Source of the DNA: Phycisphaerae bacterium
GTDB taxonomy: Bacteria > Planctomycetota > Phycisphaerae > UBA1845
NCBI GenBank assembly: GCA_029260215.1
Contig: JAJDDQ010000004.1
Coordinates: 1 to 64,000, forward strand
Direction: 5' to 3'
Length of the DNA: 64,000 nucleotides
Shown one piece after another: positions 36,589 to 45,978 of the stretch. The number at the start of each line of letters is the position of its first letter. The first letter of the stretch is position 1. The position numbers were made by a program, and so were the translations under genes. Below the pieces are notes generated by a model. The model was not told the origin of the DNA, did not search any database, and was given only the letters and a program-made list of their open reading frames with translations.

Positions 36589-36975
36589 CTACTGTCCCAT
36601 CGCCTCTGCCAACTCCAAGCCGACAAAATACCCGCCTTTGGTCGGTGTGCAGTGTCGCACGACGCCTTGGCCGTGGTAGGTGGCTTCGGGTTGGTGAATC
36701 GCGATCGGCAGCGATGTACCGACCTCAAGCGAGCGCTCGCACACCACGCCCAGCCCGTTCTCGTTGAGGTTTTCGCACGTGGCGTAAATCTCGTACTCGT
36801 CACCGATCGCATCGCGCACCCAAAACTGCACTGTCCCCGGGAATGGCCAGCGCTGCTGTTTGCGGCGTTCCGCACCCCGGCGGTCGGTGCGGGCGTCCCG
36901 GTTCGCTTCGATCAGGCGCTGAATCGACTCGGCGTTCAGAGCAACGAATTCCTTGTCTTCAACTTCCGTACTCAT
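36589..36975 (-). CDS. PilZ-domain protein (c-di-GMP binding)
   Basis: The start at 36975 has GGGG upstream; a longer frame runs into repeat DNA and is rejected. The 128-residue product has an N-terminal helix (NAESIQRLIEANRDARTD) and a single PilZ domain: the Arg-rich loop RRKQQRW and the strand motif CENLNENGLGV, corresponding to the RxxxR and (D/N)xSxxG ligand motifs, with Asn in place of Ser. It probably binds cyclic di-GMP and regulates motility or polysaccharide export. It is on the minus strand after a composite repeat. Confidence 0.85.
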   Translation of the reverse strand: MSTEVEDKEFVALNAESIQRLIEANRDARTDRRGAERRKQQRWPFPGTVQFWVRDAIGDEYEIYATCENLNENGLGVVCERSLEVGTSLPIAIHQPEATYHGQGVVRHCTPTKGGYFVGLELAEAMGQ

Positions 36976-37029
36976 CGTAAGCCCCTGTTTGATGTGCCTT
37001 GCGATTCTCCCAAGTACTCCAACACGTCC

Positions 37030-37140
37030 CAATTGACGAGCCGGGCGGCATGGCTGGGCGCGGTGCAGCCATGAGTACACTTTTGACGCAACATGCCCGC
37101 CTGCGAGGCGGGCATGCCACCCAACGAATGACGCGTGTCA
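37030..37140. repeat. Composite palindromic repeat, copy E
   Basis: Begins GGGCGGCATG, has a central hairpin ATGCCCGCC...GGCGGGCAT (about 37093-37116) and ends CATGCCACCCAACGAATGAC. The outer parts match copy D (39769-39884) and the flank of copy A (44777-44883). Confidence 0.65.
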
Positions 37141-37334
37141 ACGCATCGGGACGCGAACGCAACCCGCATGCGGAGGCCACGTCGCTTCAACCTACAATTC
37201 AGGATTCAGGAGTCAAAATCGAAAAACCGGAACGGAGAGAATTCGACGGACAGGTCCGAAACCACGACCGTCGATATCGGGAAACGGCGGCGATATGTTC
37301 GCGATTGATTGCGTGTGGCGAGAGTTATCGACCG

Positions 37335-38174
37335 TCAGGATTGATCGTACTGCGCGGCGAAGTTCTGAAAGAACTCCGCGTCCGAATCGGCACAACGGTC
37401 GCCGATAAGCTTCCGGGCGTCCGCACCGAATGCGATGCGTTGAAACGGCGGGCCGTCCAGACCAGCCGCGATCATGCCGTCGACCACTTCCGCCGGATCC
37501 TGTCGCTCCGGCATCATACTGAGTGCGACGTCGGTCCAGTGCTTCGCGACGGGGTGATAAGGCTGGCCCTCGCTTTCGAGATTCGCGGATCGAACAGCCG
37601 AGCGCTTCGCGAAGTCCGTCTCGAACGCACCCGGCTCGATCAGCACGACACGAATACCAAACGATCGCGTTTCCAAATGCAGCGATTCGCTCATAGCCTC
37701 CACCGCCCATTTCGTCGCGCTGTAAAATCCCGAGCGCGGAAACGCAACCCGCCCGGCGACGCTGCTGAGGTTCATGATCACACCGCTCCGCCGCTCGCGC
37801 ATGTGTGGAAGAATTGCCTGTGTCACACGGGCGAGTCCCAGAACGTTCGTTTCGAACATCCGGCGAATCTCGTCAACGTCGCCCTCTTCCTGCGTCGAGA
37901 AGTAGCCGTAGCCTGCGTTGTTGATCAGAACGTCGATCGCCCCGAACCGTTCCACCGACCGCTCGGTCGCTTCGCGAATTTGATGGCCGATCGTGACATC
38001 CAACGGAAGGGTCAAGAGCTGCTCTGGGTCGGGCGCCTTCAAATCCGCCAGCGCGTCCACCCTCCGGGCCGTCGCGATGACACGATGCCCTTGGTCCAGC
38101 AGTTCCTGTGCGACAAGCCTGCCAAAACCCGTGGAGCAACCCGTGATGAACCAGACTTTGCTCAGCGCAAACAC
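37335..38174 (-). CDS. Short-chain dehydrogenase/reductase
   Basis: A 279-residue classical SDR: cofactor motif TGCSTGFG, then NNAGYGYF, catalytic Ser in NLSSVAG and YSATK with catalytic Tyr and Lys. The Arg residues after the first beta strand (TARRVDAL) suggest NADP preference. The C-terminal region after EPGAFETDF resembles the subgroup often annotated as oxidoreductase or retinol-dehydrogenase-like; the substrate is unknown. It starts 20 bases after the NifU-domain gene stop on the same strand, so they may be co-transcribed. Confidence 0.9.
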   Translation of the reverse strand: MFALSKVWFITGCSTGFGRLVAQELLDQGHRVIATARRVDALADLKAPDPEQLLTLPLDVTIGHQIREATERSVERFGAIDVLINNAGYGYFSTQEEGDVDEIRRMFETNVLGLARVTQAILPHMRERRSGVIMNLSSVAGRVAFPRSGFYSATKWAVEAMSESLHLETRSFGIRVVLIEPGAFETDFAKRSAVRSANLESEGQPYHPVAKHWTDVALSMMPERQDPAEVVDGMIAAGLDGPPFQRIAFGADARKLIGDRCADSDAEFFQNFAAQYDQS

Positions 38175-38194
38175 TCCGTGAAATCAGGAAGGAA

Positions 38195-38446
38195 TTACGA
38201 GCACACAACCGAGGTCACTTCGGGAATCTGCTGTTTCAGATTACGCTCGATCCCCATTGTCAGCGTCATGCTGTTGGACGGGCAGCCGATGCACGCTCCG
38301 AGGAACTGAAGCTGCACTTGGCCGCAGGTCGAGACGTTCAGCAATTTGATGTCCCCGCCGTCCTGCTGAAGGGCCGGGCGAATCATCTCCAAAACGCGCG
38401 CCACGCGATCGGTCAGTGCCTTGTCTGTCGTAACATGTTTGGTCAT
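38195..38446 (-). CDS. NifU C-terminal domain protein (Fe-S carrier)
   Basis: An 83-residue stand-alone NifU-type domain. The signature RPALQQDGGDIKLL is followed by LQFLGACIGCPSNSMTL, whose CxxC cysteines bridge a 4Fe-4S cluster in a dimer. Such proteins (Nfu type) carry clusters to target enzymes in the cytosol. The length is normal for the stand-alone form. Upstream gene of a likely pair with the SDR gene. Confidence 0.93.
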   Translation of the reverse strand: MTKHVTTDKALTDRVARVLEMIRPALQQDGGDIKLLNVSTCGQVQLQFLGACIGCPSNSMTLTMGIERNLKQQIPEVTSVVCS

Positions 38447-38706
38447 ATGCCGATCCTGCCGCGTCAGCCGAGCGCAACCCCTGTCGCCAGTGTGGATTGT
38501 AGCTTTTTTCCCGCCGTTGGCAAAATCTGACGACTCAGAATGCGATCAGTGGATACGCTCGCCGGACGCCGACGACCGAGCCTTCACCTTGACAGGCCAC
38601 CCAGCCGTTGGGTACCGTCCTCCTCCAGCGTACGCTGTATGCGTCGGCCGACCCAGGCGATCGGCCAATTGAACCTTAGGATGACAACCCCCTAGAGACC
38701 CCACCC

Positions 38707-39747
38707 TTGAACACTAAGCACTGCTTTCGTTCGATTTACGTGCTCGTCCTGCCGGTATTGTACTTGTCCGCGCCGGCTGTCGGCCAAATCATCGACCACC
38801 CCGCTATGGACGAATTGTGCGTCCGCGCGCCGGCTGGGGCCAACGATCAACGCACGGTCGATGATTGGATCGACTCCCAAATACAATTGCTCCTGAACGC
38901 GGAAGACCTGCGCTCCGCCCGAGCGGACTTCACGAGCATGCTCGATCGGTTGTGCCTCGGCACAGACACCACGCAGGGCTTTCGCACGCTGTTCCGTGCC
39001 AGACTCGGAATCGCGGTGGAAGCCCAGTTGCAACCCGACACGCAAACCCCCAAACCCGTCGCCGAAGCCCTGGTTCGAGCACTCGTTCACACCAACGACA
39101 AGCAGACGTCCCCGGGGTTGCTCGCGGCGTTGAGCTACCCCGATGCGGATGTTCGGTACCTCGGCGCCCACGGCCTGTCACGAATCAAGGCGACGTTCGA
39201 TTCCACGGAGTTCCGCAACATCGTGCAACGCCTCGGCCAAGTCGGTGCCAACGAAACCAACGGCGTCGTCATCGAACGCATCTACCGCGCCCTCGCCGTG
39301 CCAAGCCCGTCAGCCGACGTGCTGGACGCGGTTTCGGTCATCCTGACCGCACGTGTCGATCGCTACCGCAAGGGAACACCCCTGGACGATCACGCGGAGA
39401 CTGCTGTTTGCACGTACCTCAGCGGCGTCAACATTCCCGACGCTCAGGGTCAGAAAATCGTCCGGCCATTGGCGACGTTGTTGCGTCTCGATGTCGAACG
39501 CTATGCCGACGGTGCCGCGATCGGCGAAGCAAAGGAAGCACTTGAAATTCGCGTCGATGCTTGCGAATCGTTTCTCGAACGCATCACGGGCGTCGGCCCC
39601 ACCGAGACCATACGAGCCGCGATGCAGCAGGCTCAACCGGGGTTCGATTCCGCTATGAAAATCGCACTGCTGGAATGGGTCGGTTCCGCCGGTACAGCCG
39701 GTGCGCTCGGCGCGTCTCCCTGGAACGTACCCGCCGGCGCGCCGTAA
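38707..39747 (+). CDS. Secreted helical-repeat hypothetical protein
   Basis: The only usable start is TTG at 38707, since a stop lies in frame at 38677. The 346-residue product has a signal peptide (SIYVLVLPVLYLSAPAVG) and then helical repeats with the flavour of HEAT repeats, for example LLAALSYPDADVRYLGAHGL. Other regions are Ala/Leu/Arg rich without a recognised domain. It is probably a periplasmic or outer-surface scaffold protein. A composite repeat follows its stop. Confidence 0.65.
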   Translation: MNTKHCFRSIYVLVLPVLYLSAPAVGQIIDHPAMDELCVRAPAGANDQRTVDDWIDSQIQLLLNAEDLRSARADFTSMLDRLCLGTDTTQGFRTLFRARLGIAVEAQLQPDTQTPKPVAEALVRALVHTNDKQTSPGLLAALSYPDADVRYLGAHGLSRIKATFDSTEFRNIVQRLGQVGANETNGVVIERIYRALAVPSPSADVLDAVSVILTARVDRYRKGTPLDDHAETAVCTYLSGVNIPDAQGQKIVRPLATLLRLDVERYADGAAIGEAKEALEIRVDACESFLERITGVGPTETIRAAMQQAQPGFDSAMKIALLEWVGSAGTAGALGASPWNVPAGAP

Positions 39748-39768
39748 CGAGGATAACAGCCCGCACGA

Positions 39769-39884
39769 CTCGATCGATGAGTTGGGCGGCACGGTCTGGC
39801 GTAGCCAGGCCGTGGGATACCTGTAGCGACCACGGCCTTCCGGCTACGCCGGCAGACCGTGCCACCCACCGAGTGGCGCACGTC
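39769..39884. repeat. Composite palindromic repeat, copy D
   Basis: The outer arms GGGCGGCACGGTCTG and CAGACCGTGCCACCC pair with each other, and two inner hairpins built on GGCGTAGCC and GGCTACGCC lie between them. The right flank GAGTGGCGCACGTC resembles that of copy E. Confidence 0.7.
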
Positions 39885-39910
39885 AAAAGTCCCAACGCTC
39901 GTTACCGCAA

Positions 39911-42900
39911 TCACCGCACCCGATCGGTATTCACGGGCGACCGCCGAATCACGATCGGCTTGCTCTCATATTCGTCCACGGATATGCAGAAGCGGCGAAG
40001 CTCGTCGTATTCGTCACGCGGGATGCGCAGTGCGTCGATCGTCAGCGTCCGGCGGATCACGAGTGCATCGCGTTCCCGTTCAATCGTCGTTCGATAGCTC
40101 ATCCAGGGCTTCTCGATGGACAGCGACTCCGGCGCGGAGGCGATTTCAAACCCCTCCGGAACCCGAATCGTCTCGTCAAGCCGTTGAACCTGCGTGGTCG
40201 CAATCCAAACGTCATAGTAGCGAACTTCTCGCGGGGCGTACTGCATCGTCAGTTGGAACGGGCGCTTGAAGCGCAGCGACAGCTCGTCCCCGTCAGCCGT
40301 CGCGTAGCTCGAACAACCGAACTGCATGTCGATGGCAACGTTGCGATCACGATCCTCGATACCGGAGAATGACGCATCCTTCAAAACGCTGCCAGCCACG
40401 ATCCCGTTCAGAACCTGCGTCAACCTCTCCGACCTCTGCCCTGGCTGCTTGAACGCGCCGCGAAGTGCAGCCGCCGTTTGACCCGTAGCCGTCCATGTTG
40501 ACGCAACGTCGGCTGACCCGTCCGGACGCAAAGCTACATCGAGATCGAACGCGTTGATCGTGTTCGTCGCCGGCGCACGCGGCGTGCGCATGAGCGCCAT
40601 GTGCCCATCATCGTCCCACACCATGGCCGTCACATCCTGATCGGACCACGGCAGCGTGTCCAAGCCGTGTTCGAGGGCTGTCCCATCCACCCATAGCGGC
40701 TCATCGATGCCCTCGCCCTCGGGGACGTACACAATCGCATGGTTGCATTGATTGGACGGAATCTCCTCCACGAGTTGCCCCGCGTCGCGCGTGCGCAAAG
40801 TCGCGTATTGTGCATCGACACCGATCGCATCGAGCATAGTTATGAGCAGCGTGGCTTTGTCCTTGCAATCTCCCCACTGATTGTGCAGAACATTGCCCGC
40901 CTTGTTCGGCTTGTACCCGAAGATGCCGCCCCGAAGAATCTTGTACTGAATATCCTGTGCGACGAAGTTGGCCAACGCGCGAATCTTGTCCTGCGTGTTC
41001 GTCTTGCCTTCCGTCAGCGTCTGCACCTTCACCAGAAGGTCGTGATCCGGCTCGAACTGCTCCTTGATAAGCGAATGCTCCCACTGCGCGATCGTATCCC
41101 AATCCTGAATCGTGCTGACGCGAACCTGAGCAGCCAATTCCATCCCCGGCGGGGCGTTCGGCTCCGGCTCAAGCGGCGACACATCGTGCGCCTCCCAGAC
41201 ATGCACCACTCGCTGCTCGAACGATTCGCTTCGGTAGTCAACCTCACCCCGTTTCCAGTGATTGACCGGCTTGGACGCCGGCGTCAGCAGAATCCAACGC
41301 GACAACAACACCGGGTCCGGCGATTGAAAGAAAAATATCTCGCTGTATTCCCGGCTCATCCAATCGTTAGCTGGCGCGTACCCGACGAACACATAGTCGA
41401 TCACCGCGCCCGGCTGAAGCTGGGAGAAGTGAATCTCGCGATCACTGATCGACGTAGCCTCCACCTCCGAGCCGTCGCTTTGTATCACCACAGCCCGCTC
41501 CACGCGGTTCGCCCCCGGCGGCAGCGCAACGCGCGTCCACTGATCCCGGCCGGAATCGTCGAGAATTTTGATCATCTCGTGAACACGCGATGTCGTACTG
41601 CCGTCCTCCATCAACTGTGTGATCGACTCGTCGAGCAGAACGACCGAGTCGCTGCGCGGATACGTTTCTGGCGTTACGTCACGCGCCAGCAAGGCAGCCA
41701 CATCTTCGTCACCCAACGCATAATGCGTAAACGCAGCCACATCCTCCGGCTCAAGAAATTCGACGTACTCGCGAAGCCAGCGATTGTCCGGTTCAAAACG
41801 CAACGCCTCCCGGAAGGCTTCGATCGCGGCATCGTCCCTGCCCATACGCTGATAAATAACGCCAAGCTGATGGTGAATCGAAGGGTCTTCCGGACAAGTG
41901 TGCAACGCGTCTTTGCACACGAAGATCGCTTCCTCGTAACGCTCCAGACCGGTCAGCAAACGCGATCGTTTCAATCGAAGCCCCACATTCAACGGGTCGA
42001 TGTCCTGAATCATGTCGTAGATCGACAGTGCATCCTCGTAACGCTCTTCCGTGACAGCCCGTGTCAACGACTCGCGCATGGCGAAAGCGCCCGCGTAATC
42101 CAGCGTGAGAATGTGCTCAATCAACGGCTTCAAACGATCGAAATACCCGCGCGCACCGCACATCCGCGCATACACCACAGCCGCCCGCAAATCCGTCGGC
42201 CGCGAGTCGTAGAGCTTCTGACCACGGCGAAAAGCCAGCTCCTCCCAACCCTGATCGCGAAAATGATCCAGCCACTGGTAGTCCAGCTCGCGCCAGCCAG
42301 GCCTGATCGCTTCGATCGATTCCAGAACCTCCTGCTCCTTCCTGAACAGCCTGCGTTGATTGTAAAAACGCGCAATCATCATCTGTGCGATGAGATTGTT
42401 TTCATCAAGCTCGACCGCACGCTTCAACTCCGCCAACGCTTTGTCGGCTTTGTCGTCCTGAAGGTACGCCCGCGCCAACAACCGATGATGGTCCGAGCAT
42501 CGCCCATTCAAATTCGCCAGCTTTTCGAACGATTTGCTCGCCTCGCTGTTCAAACCCGCCGCCTGCTGAGCCAAACCGAGGTAGTACCACGCATCCTCGT
42601 TCCCCGCGTCCACATCGCGCAACGCAGCAAAGTGGTCCATCATCGATGTCGCATACGCGAACGACGGCGCCACACCCGAAACCTCATTCGGCGTCGCGTG
42701 CGCCGTTCGGGAATACGTCACATCCGTCAGCGGCACGCCGGCTGTATCCGTCAGCCGAACAGCCAATCGCCACGCGCCCGTCTCAACGCCGACCTTGACC
42801 AGCAGCTTGTTCCACCCCTCGCGAAGCTCGACCGGAACCGTAAACTGATCCGGTGCGAAGCGCCGCTCCAGATCGCTCGCATAAGCCAGCCGATCGTTGA

Positions 42901-43771
42901 ACCAGACCTTGACCGTCTCCTTCACACCCACACGCAGCGTCGCGGGCTTCGCGCTTGGCGAATGAACGAATACCGCCGCATAAGCGAGTACCTGCTCGCG
43001 CGGATATTGAACCGCCGCGAAATCCACCTCGCCGCGAAACGTCAGCGAATTCAGCGCCCGCCAACCCACCATTCGGTCGCGACCGGAATAGCTTTTTGTG
43101 AAATCGACCTCTTCCTCAGGATCGTAAGCCGTGCCGTATCCCGCGTGCCGTTCGTTCGCGAAAGGACCAATCACCATCCACGAGTCGATCGTCCCCAGCG
43201 CTCGATACGCCCGGGCAGCCTCGTCGATCCGCCCTCGCGAAAGATCATGGTCCGCCAGAATGCGCGACGCGATTGTTCTGCACGGTGCGCTGGGGTGATC
43301 CTTCGCCACATCGCGGATGCGCTTTATCGTTCGCGCAATTGCGTCGCTGGTGTTGGCCAAACTAGCCACCGCCGACAGGTACAACGGCACCTCAGGGCGA
43401 TCGTCGTCCAACAGCGTCAGCCAATGATCGAGCGTCTCATCTTCACGCCCACTCAGGAACTTCAGACGCCCGGTCAACTCGCATGCTTTGAAATGATCCG
43501 GCCTCATCTCGCACGCGCGCTCAGCCGCCGCCAACGCGCCCGCCGAATCCTCCCCGTAGCGATACAGAAGCCAACCCAATTCCGACAACAGGTCCGGGTT
43601 CGCCTGCCCGGAGGAGGTCAGCCCGCGCAGAACTTCGATACGCTTGGCTGACTGATCGTATGGCATCGAATTACGCAGCGGCTCACCGGATGCCAAAGAG
43701 ACATCGCCAAACATCCACGCACAAGTTGCAAGCACGAAAACACCGGCCTGCCGGTTACGCTTAATTTTCAC
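39911..43771 (-). CDS. Secreted TPR - DUF3857 - transglutaminase-like protein
   Basis: The 1286-residue product has a signal peptide (FVLATCAWMFGDVSLASG). Helical TPR-like repeats occupy about residues 40-200. A beta domain with AVFVHSPSAKPATLRVG and KVWFNDRLAY follows (about 200-360), then further TPRs with classic spacing (DEDAWYYLGLAQQAAGLNSEA, PSIHHQLGVIYQRMGRDDAA) to about 690. DUF3857 (about 700-850) leads into a transglutaminase-like domain with Cys969 in WGDCKDKA, His1011 in CNHAIVYV and Asp1029 in WVDGT, a complete triad. A beta-rich tail closes the protein. The combination is known from Bacteroidetes and Planctomycetes secreted proteins; the triad may cleave or crosslink peptides, substrate unknown. 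Confidence 0.9.
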   Translation of the reverse strand: MKIKRNRQAGVFVLATCAWMFGDVSLASGEPLRNSMPYDQSAKRIEVLRGLTSSGQANPDLLSELGWLLYRYGEDSAGALAAAERACEMRPDHFKACELTGRLKFLSGREDETLDHWLTLLDDDRPEVPLYLSAVASLANTSDAIARTIKRIRDVAKDHPSAPCRTIASRILADHDLSRGRIDEAARAYRALGTIDSWMVIGPFANERHAGYGTAYDPEEEVDFTKSYSGRDRMVGWRALNSLTFRGEVDFAAVQYPREQVLAYAAVFVHSPSAKPATLRVGVKETVKVWFNDRLAYASDLERRFAPDQFTVPVELREGWNKLLVKVGVETGAWRLAVRLTDTAGVPLTDVTYSRTAHATPNEVSGVAPSFAYATSMMDHFAALRDVDAGNEDAWYYLGLAQQAAGLNSEASKSFEKLANLNGRCSDHHRLLARAYLQDDKADKALAELKRAVELDENNLIAQMMIARFYNQRRLFRKEQEVLESIEAIRPGWRELDYQWLDHFRDQGWEELAFRRGQKLYDSRPTDLRAAVVYARMCGARGYFDRLKPLIEHILTLDYAGAFAMRESLTRAVTEERYEDALSIYDMIQDIDPLNVGLRLKRSRLLTGLERYEEAIFVCKDALHTCPEDPSIHHQLGVIYQRMGRDDAAIEAFREALRFEPDNRWLREYVEFLEPEDVAAFTHYALGDEDVAALLARDVTPETYPRSDSVVLLDESITQLMEDGSTTSRVHEMIKILDDSGRDQWTRVALPPGANRVERAVVIQSDGSEVEATSISDREIHFSQLQPGAVIDYVFVGYAPANDWMSREYSEIFFFQSPDPVLLSRWILLTPASKPVNHWKRGEVDYRSESFEQRVVHVWEAHDVSPLEPEPNAPPGMELAAQVRVSTIQDWDTIAQWEHSLIKEQFEPDHDLLVKVQTLTEGKTNTQDKIRALANFVAQDIQYKILRGGIFGYKPNKAGNVLHNQWGDCKDKATLLITMLDAIGVDAQYATLRTRDAGQLVEEIPSNQCNHAIVYVPEGEGIDEPLWVDGTALEHGLDTLPWSDQDVTAMVWDDDGHMALMRTPRAPATNTINAFDLDVALRPDGSADVASTWTATGQTAAALRGAFKQPGQRSERLTQVLNGIVAGSVLKDASFSGIEDRDRNVAIDMQFGCSSYATADGDELSLRFKRPFQLTMQYAPREVRYYDVWIATTQVQRLDETIRVPEGFEIASAPESLSIEKPWMSYRTTIERERDALVIRRTLTIDALRIPRDEYDELRRFCISVDEYESKPIVIRRSPVNTDRVR

Positions 43772-43821
43772 CTAGTCACCCTTCCAGGTAGATGAACCGC
43801 GACGATCACGCTTGAACGCCG

Positions 43822-44769
43822 TCAGATTCGGCTTATGTGGCATGGATTGTTACGTGTGAACCGTTCGATCCGTTCGGCATACGAGCGAATAGCCTCATGA
43901 ATTCTCTCGTCGGACACATCCCCGCCCGATTGGAGATCGACCAGCGGGCCGTAAACCTCGAATTCATAATGGAATCCTGGGCGGCTGCGCACGAACGCTT
44001 GAACCGTCACCGCCCCCGCTCTGTTCGCCATATCCAAAGGCCCGCGAAGCACGGGCCGTTTCTGCCCGAACAACTCAACGTCAACCGTCTTGTGTTGCAA
44101 ACTGTGCGTGCGCGAAGTGTCCATGGCGCTGACCAGCAGGTTCGGGTTGCGAAGCCATCGCAGAATCTGACGCGGGAAAACGTCATTGTGAAAGTACCGC
44201 ACCCTCGCCCAGGGCTTGAGTGCGAGCTTGCTCTGCATGTAGCGGCGAATCGCACCTTCGTTAGGCTCACGCACGCCGCCGACGCTGTAACCCTGTGCCT
44301 GCAGGCAGACCAACGCCACATGATGCGAGCCGTGGTGCGACATCGCGATGTACACGCCTCGGCCCGTAGACAAAGCGTCGTCGAGCAACTCTCGATTGAT
44401 GATGCGAAATCGCTTCGAAATTTCTTCCCGCCGGAAATGATCAAAGACAAGATAGAACATCTTGTCCGTACGCATGCGCACGAAATACCGAAGCGTCGCC
44501 TCCCGGACAGCCCCTTTCGCCTGATCGGGGCCAAGGTACTTCATCATCGCCGCCGAAAATCGACGACGGCGGCGACGGTTGATCGCCCACTCCACAGTCG
44601 CGAACGCCCTGCCAAGTTGGTACAACCCGCCGAGTCCGAAAATGCGCGCGAACCACCGCAACACAAATCGCGTCGTCCCGAACGAGACTCGCTCCCACAC
44701 GGAAACGTGCGGCAGCGAAACCTCCTCGCGACTCACCTCGTCAGTTCGTTGAGTGTCTTCCCGCAGCAT
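43822..44769 (-). CDS. LpxL/HtrB-family lysophospholipid acyltransferase
   Basis: I start at the ATG at 44769; a GTG three codons earlier lies in the edge of a repeat. The 315-residue product has an N-terminal membrane-associated segment and the acyltransferase core: AMSHHGSHHVALV supplies the catalytic His in the position of HxxxxE/D, followed by GGVREPNEG and the SAMDTSRTH region. Enzymes of this family add secondary acyl chains to lipid A or make phosphatidylinositol mannoside-type lipids at the inner membrane. The acidic partner of the HxxxxD motif is replaced by His, which is unusual. Confidence 0.8.
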   Translation of the reverse strand: MLREDTQRTDEVSREEVSLPHVSVWERVSFGTTRFVLRWFARIFGLGGLYQLGRAFATVEWAINRRRRRRFSAAMMKYLGPDQAKGAVREATLRYFVRMRTDKMFYLVFDHFRREEISKRFRIINRELLDDALSTGRGVYIAMSHHGSHHVALVCLQAQGYSVGGVREPNEGAIRRYMQSKLALKPWARVRYFHNDVFPRQILRWLRNPNLLVSAMDTSRTHSLQHKTVDVELFGQKRPVLRGPLDMANRAGAVTVQAFVRSRPGFHYEFEVYGPLVDLQSGGDVSDERIHEAIRSYAERIERFTRNNPCHISRI

Positions 44770-44776
44770 CGCCAAC

Positions 44777-44883
44777 ACACGTCACCCGATGGGTTGGGTG
44801 CCCCACGGCTTTAGCCGTGCGGAAGTCGGATCCAAGGGCCTTTCAACTTCCCCACCTCTGAAGAGGTGGGGCACACCCAACCG
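44777..44883. repeat. Composite palindromic repeat, copy A
   Basis: Left arm GATGGGTTGGGTGCC, hairpin CACGGCTTTAGCCGTG (44804-44819), a spacer of about 30 bases, second hairpin CCCCACCTCTGAAGAGGTGG and following (44850-44871), right arm GGCACACCCAACC. It is collinear with the reverse complement of copy B at 60544-60647. Confidence 0.85.
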
Positions 44884-44905
44884 TTGCTTCAGGGTTGAAA
44901 ATGCC

Positions 44906-45430
44906 CTAGCCCTCTTTCCGAGGAAACTTCTTGTCCAGCTTCTTGTTCCACGCTTCAACGCTCTTGCTCTGCGATTCCAGCAGCGAAGCCGCGTCACCCT
45001 CGATCGACACCGACGCCATCTTGTCGCCCGAGCGGATTGCGTCGATCACCTTCTGCTCAGACACCACACGCCCGAACACCGTGTGCTTCCCATCAAGCCA
45101 GGGGGTGGCCACATGCGTAATAAAAAACTGGCTGCCGTTGGTCCCAGGCCCCGCGTTGGCCATCGACAGAACGCCCGGGCCGTCGTGCGTACGCTCGCTG
45201 CAGCACTCGTCTTCAAATTGATACCCAGGCCCACCCGAACCGCTGCCGGTCGGGTCGCCGCCCTGAACCATAAAGTCCTCAATAACGCGATGAAACGTCA
45301 ACCCGTCGTAGTATCCCCGTTGAGCCAGGTTCACGAAGTTGGCCACCGTCTTGGGTGCCTCCCCCGCAAAAAGCTCCACGCGAATCTCGCCCCGTTCAGT
45401 CTGAATGAGTGTAATCAGTTCCGATGACAT
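44906..45430 (-). CDS. Cyclophilin-type peptidyl-prolyl isomerase
   Basis: A 174-residue cytosolic cyclophilin (no signal peptide). The domain runs from [16 protein letters not shown] through [19 protein letters not shown], with catalytic Arg in FHRVI, to [18 protein letters not shown] and [12 protein letters not shown]. It catalyses cis-trans isomerisation of X-Pro bonds during folding. The C-terminal 25 residues are a Lys/Ser-rich extension beyond the domain. It lies downstream of infA on the same strand with 158 bases between. Confidence 0.95.
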   Translation of the reverse strand: MSSELITLIQTERGEIRVELFAGEAPKTVANFVNLAQRGYYDGLTFHRVIEDFMVQGGDPTGSGSGGPGYQFEDECCSERTHDGPGVLSMANAGPGTNGSQFFITHVATPWLDGKHTVFGRVVSEQKVIDAIRSGDKMASVSIEGDAASLLESQSKSVEAWNKKLDKKFPRKEG

Positions 45431-45588
45431 GATGTCCTCCGGTGTTGGCCTATGGTGGTCAATCCTGTGTGTCCCACAATCTCACGCATATGCGACGAAC
45501 CGGAAGCGTACGCCGACCACGCCACGCTGACAACCGGCGCACGAACCCGCACGACGATCATTTCGTTCCAATTCCAGCCGCCCGCCGA

Positions 45589-45819
45589 CTAACGCTTGCG
45601 ATAGGTGATCCGACCTCGGGCGAGGTCGTAGGGAGAGAGAATGACAGTCACTTCGTCGCCCGGAAGGATGCGAATGTAGTACTTGCGCATCTTCCCGGCA
45701 ATCGTACACAGAACTTCGTGCGTCGTGTCTTCGCCGATGCTCGCTTTTACTTTGAACATCGCGTTCGGCAACGCTTTGATCACGACTCCCTGAACCTCGA
45801 TGGTGTCCGCTTTGGCCAC
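45589..45819 (-). CDS. infA: Translation initiation factor IF-1
   Basis: A 76-residue single S1/OB-fold protein starting [24 protein letters not shown] and ending [12 protein letters not shown], with [18 protein letters not shown] in the middle. All are IF-1 hallmarks, and the length is typical (about 72). IF-1 binds the ribosomal A site on the 30S subunit during initiation. One oddity is [16 protein letters not shown] where most IF-1 have NGHE.LA.ISGK. Confidence 0.97.
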   Translation of the reverse strand: MAKADTIEVQGVVIKALPNAMFKVKASIGEDTTHEVLCTIAGKMRKYYIRILPGDEVTVILSPYDLARGRITYRKR

Positions 45820-45978
45820 TAGTGTTCAACTGCCTCCGAAACAATCCGCAGGGCACGCACGCGATGCAGAAATCCCGCAAAGGGCGAATCCCCCAAACCT
45901 CGAATCGTACGGACACCCACACCACAGGTCAACGCCGCCAATCCGCCGTAACCCATACCAAGGCGGTTCCCGTTGCGC

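Noticed and set aside
36999-38309. 436-codon open frame on the plus strand
   Set aside because: It is antisense to the SDR and NifU-domain genes; the translation has no protein-like pattern, and those genes are clear on the minus strand.
40739-43651. 970-codon open frame on the plus strand
   Set aside because: It is exactly antisense to the TPR/transglutaminase gene, has no ribosome site, and its translation is Arg/His/Leu-rich without domains. GC-rich codon use on the real strand produces such mirrors.
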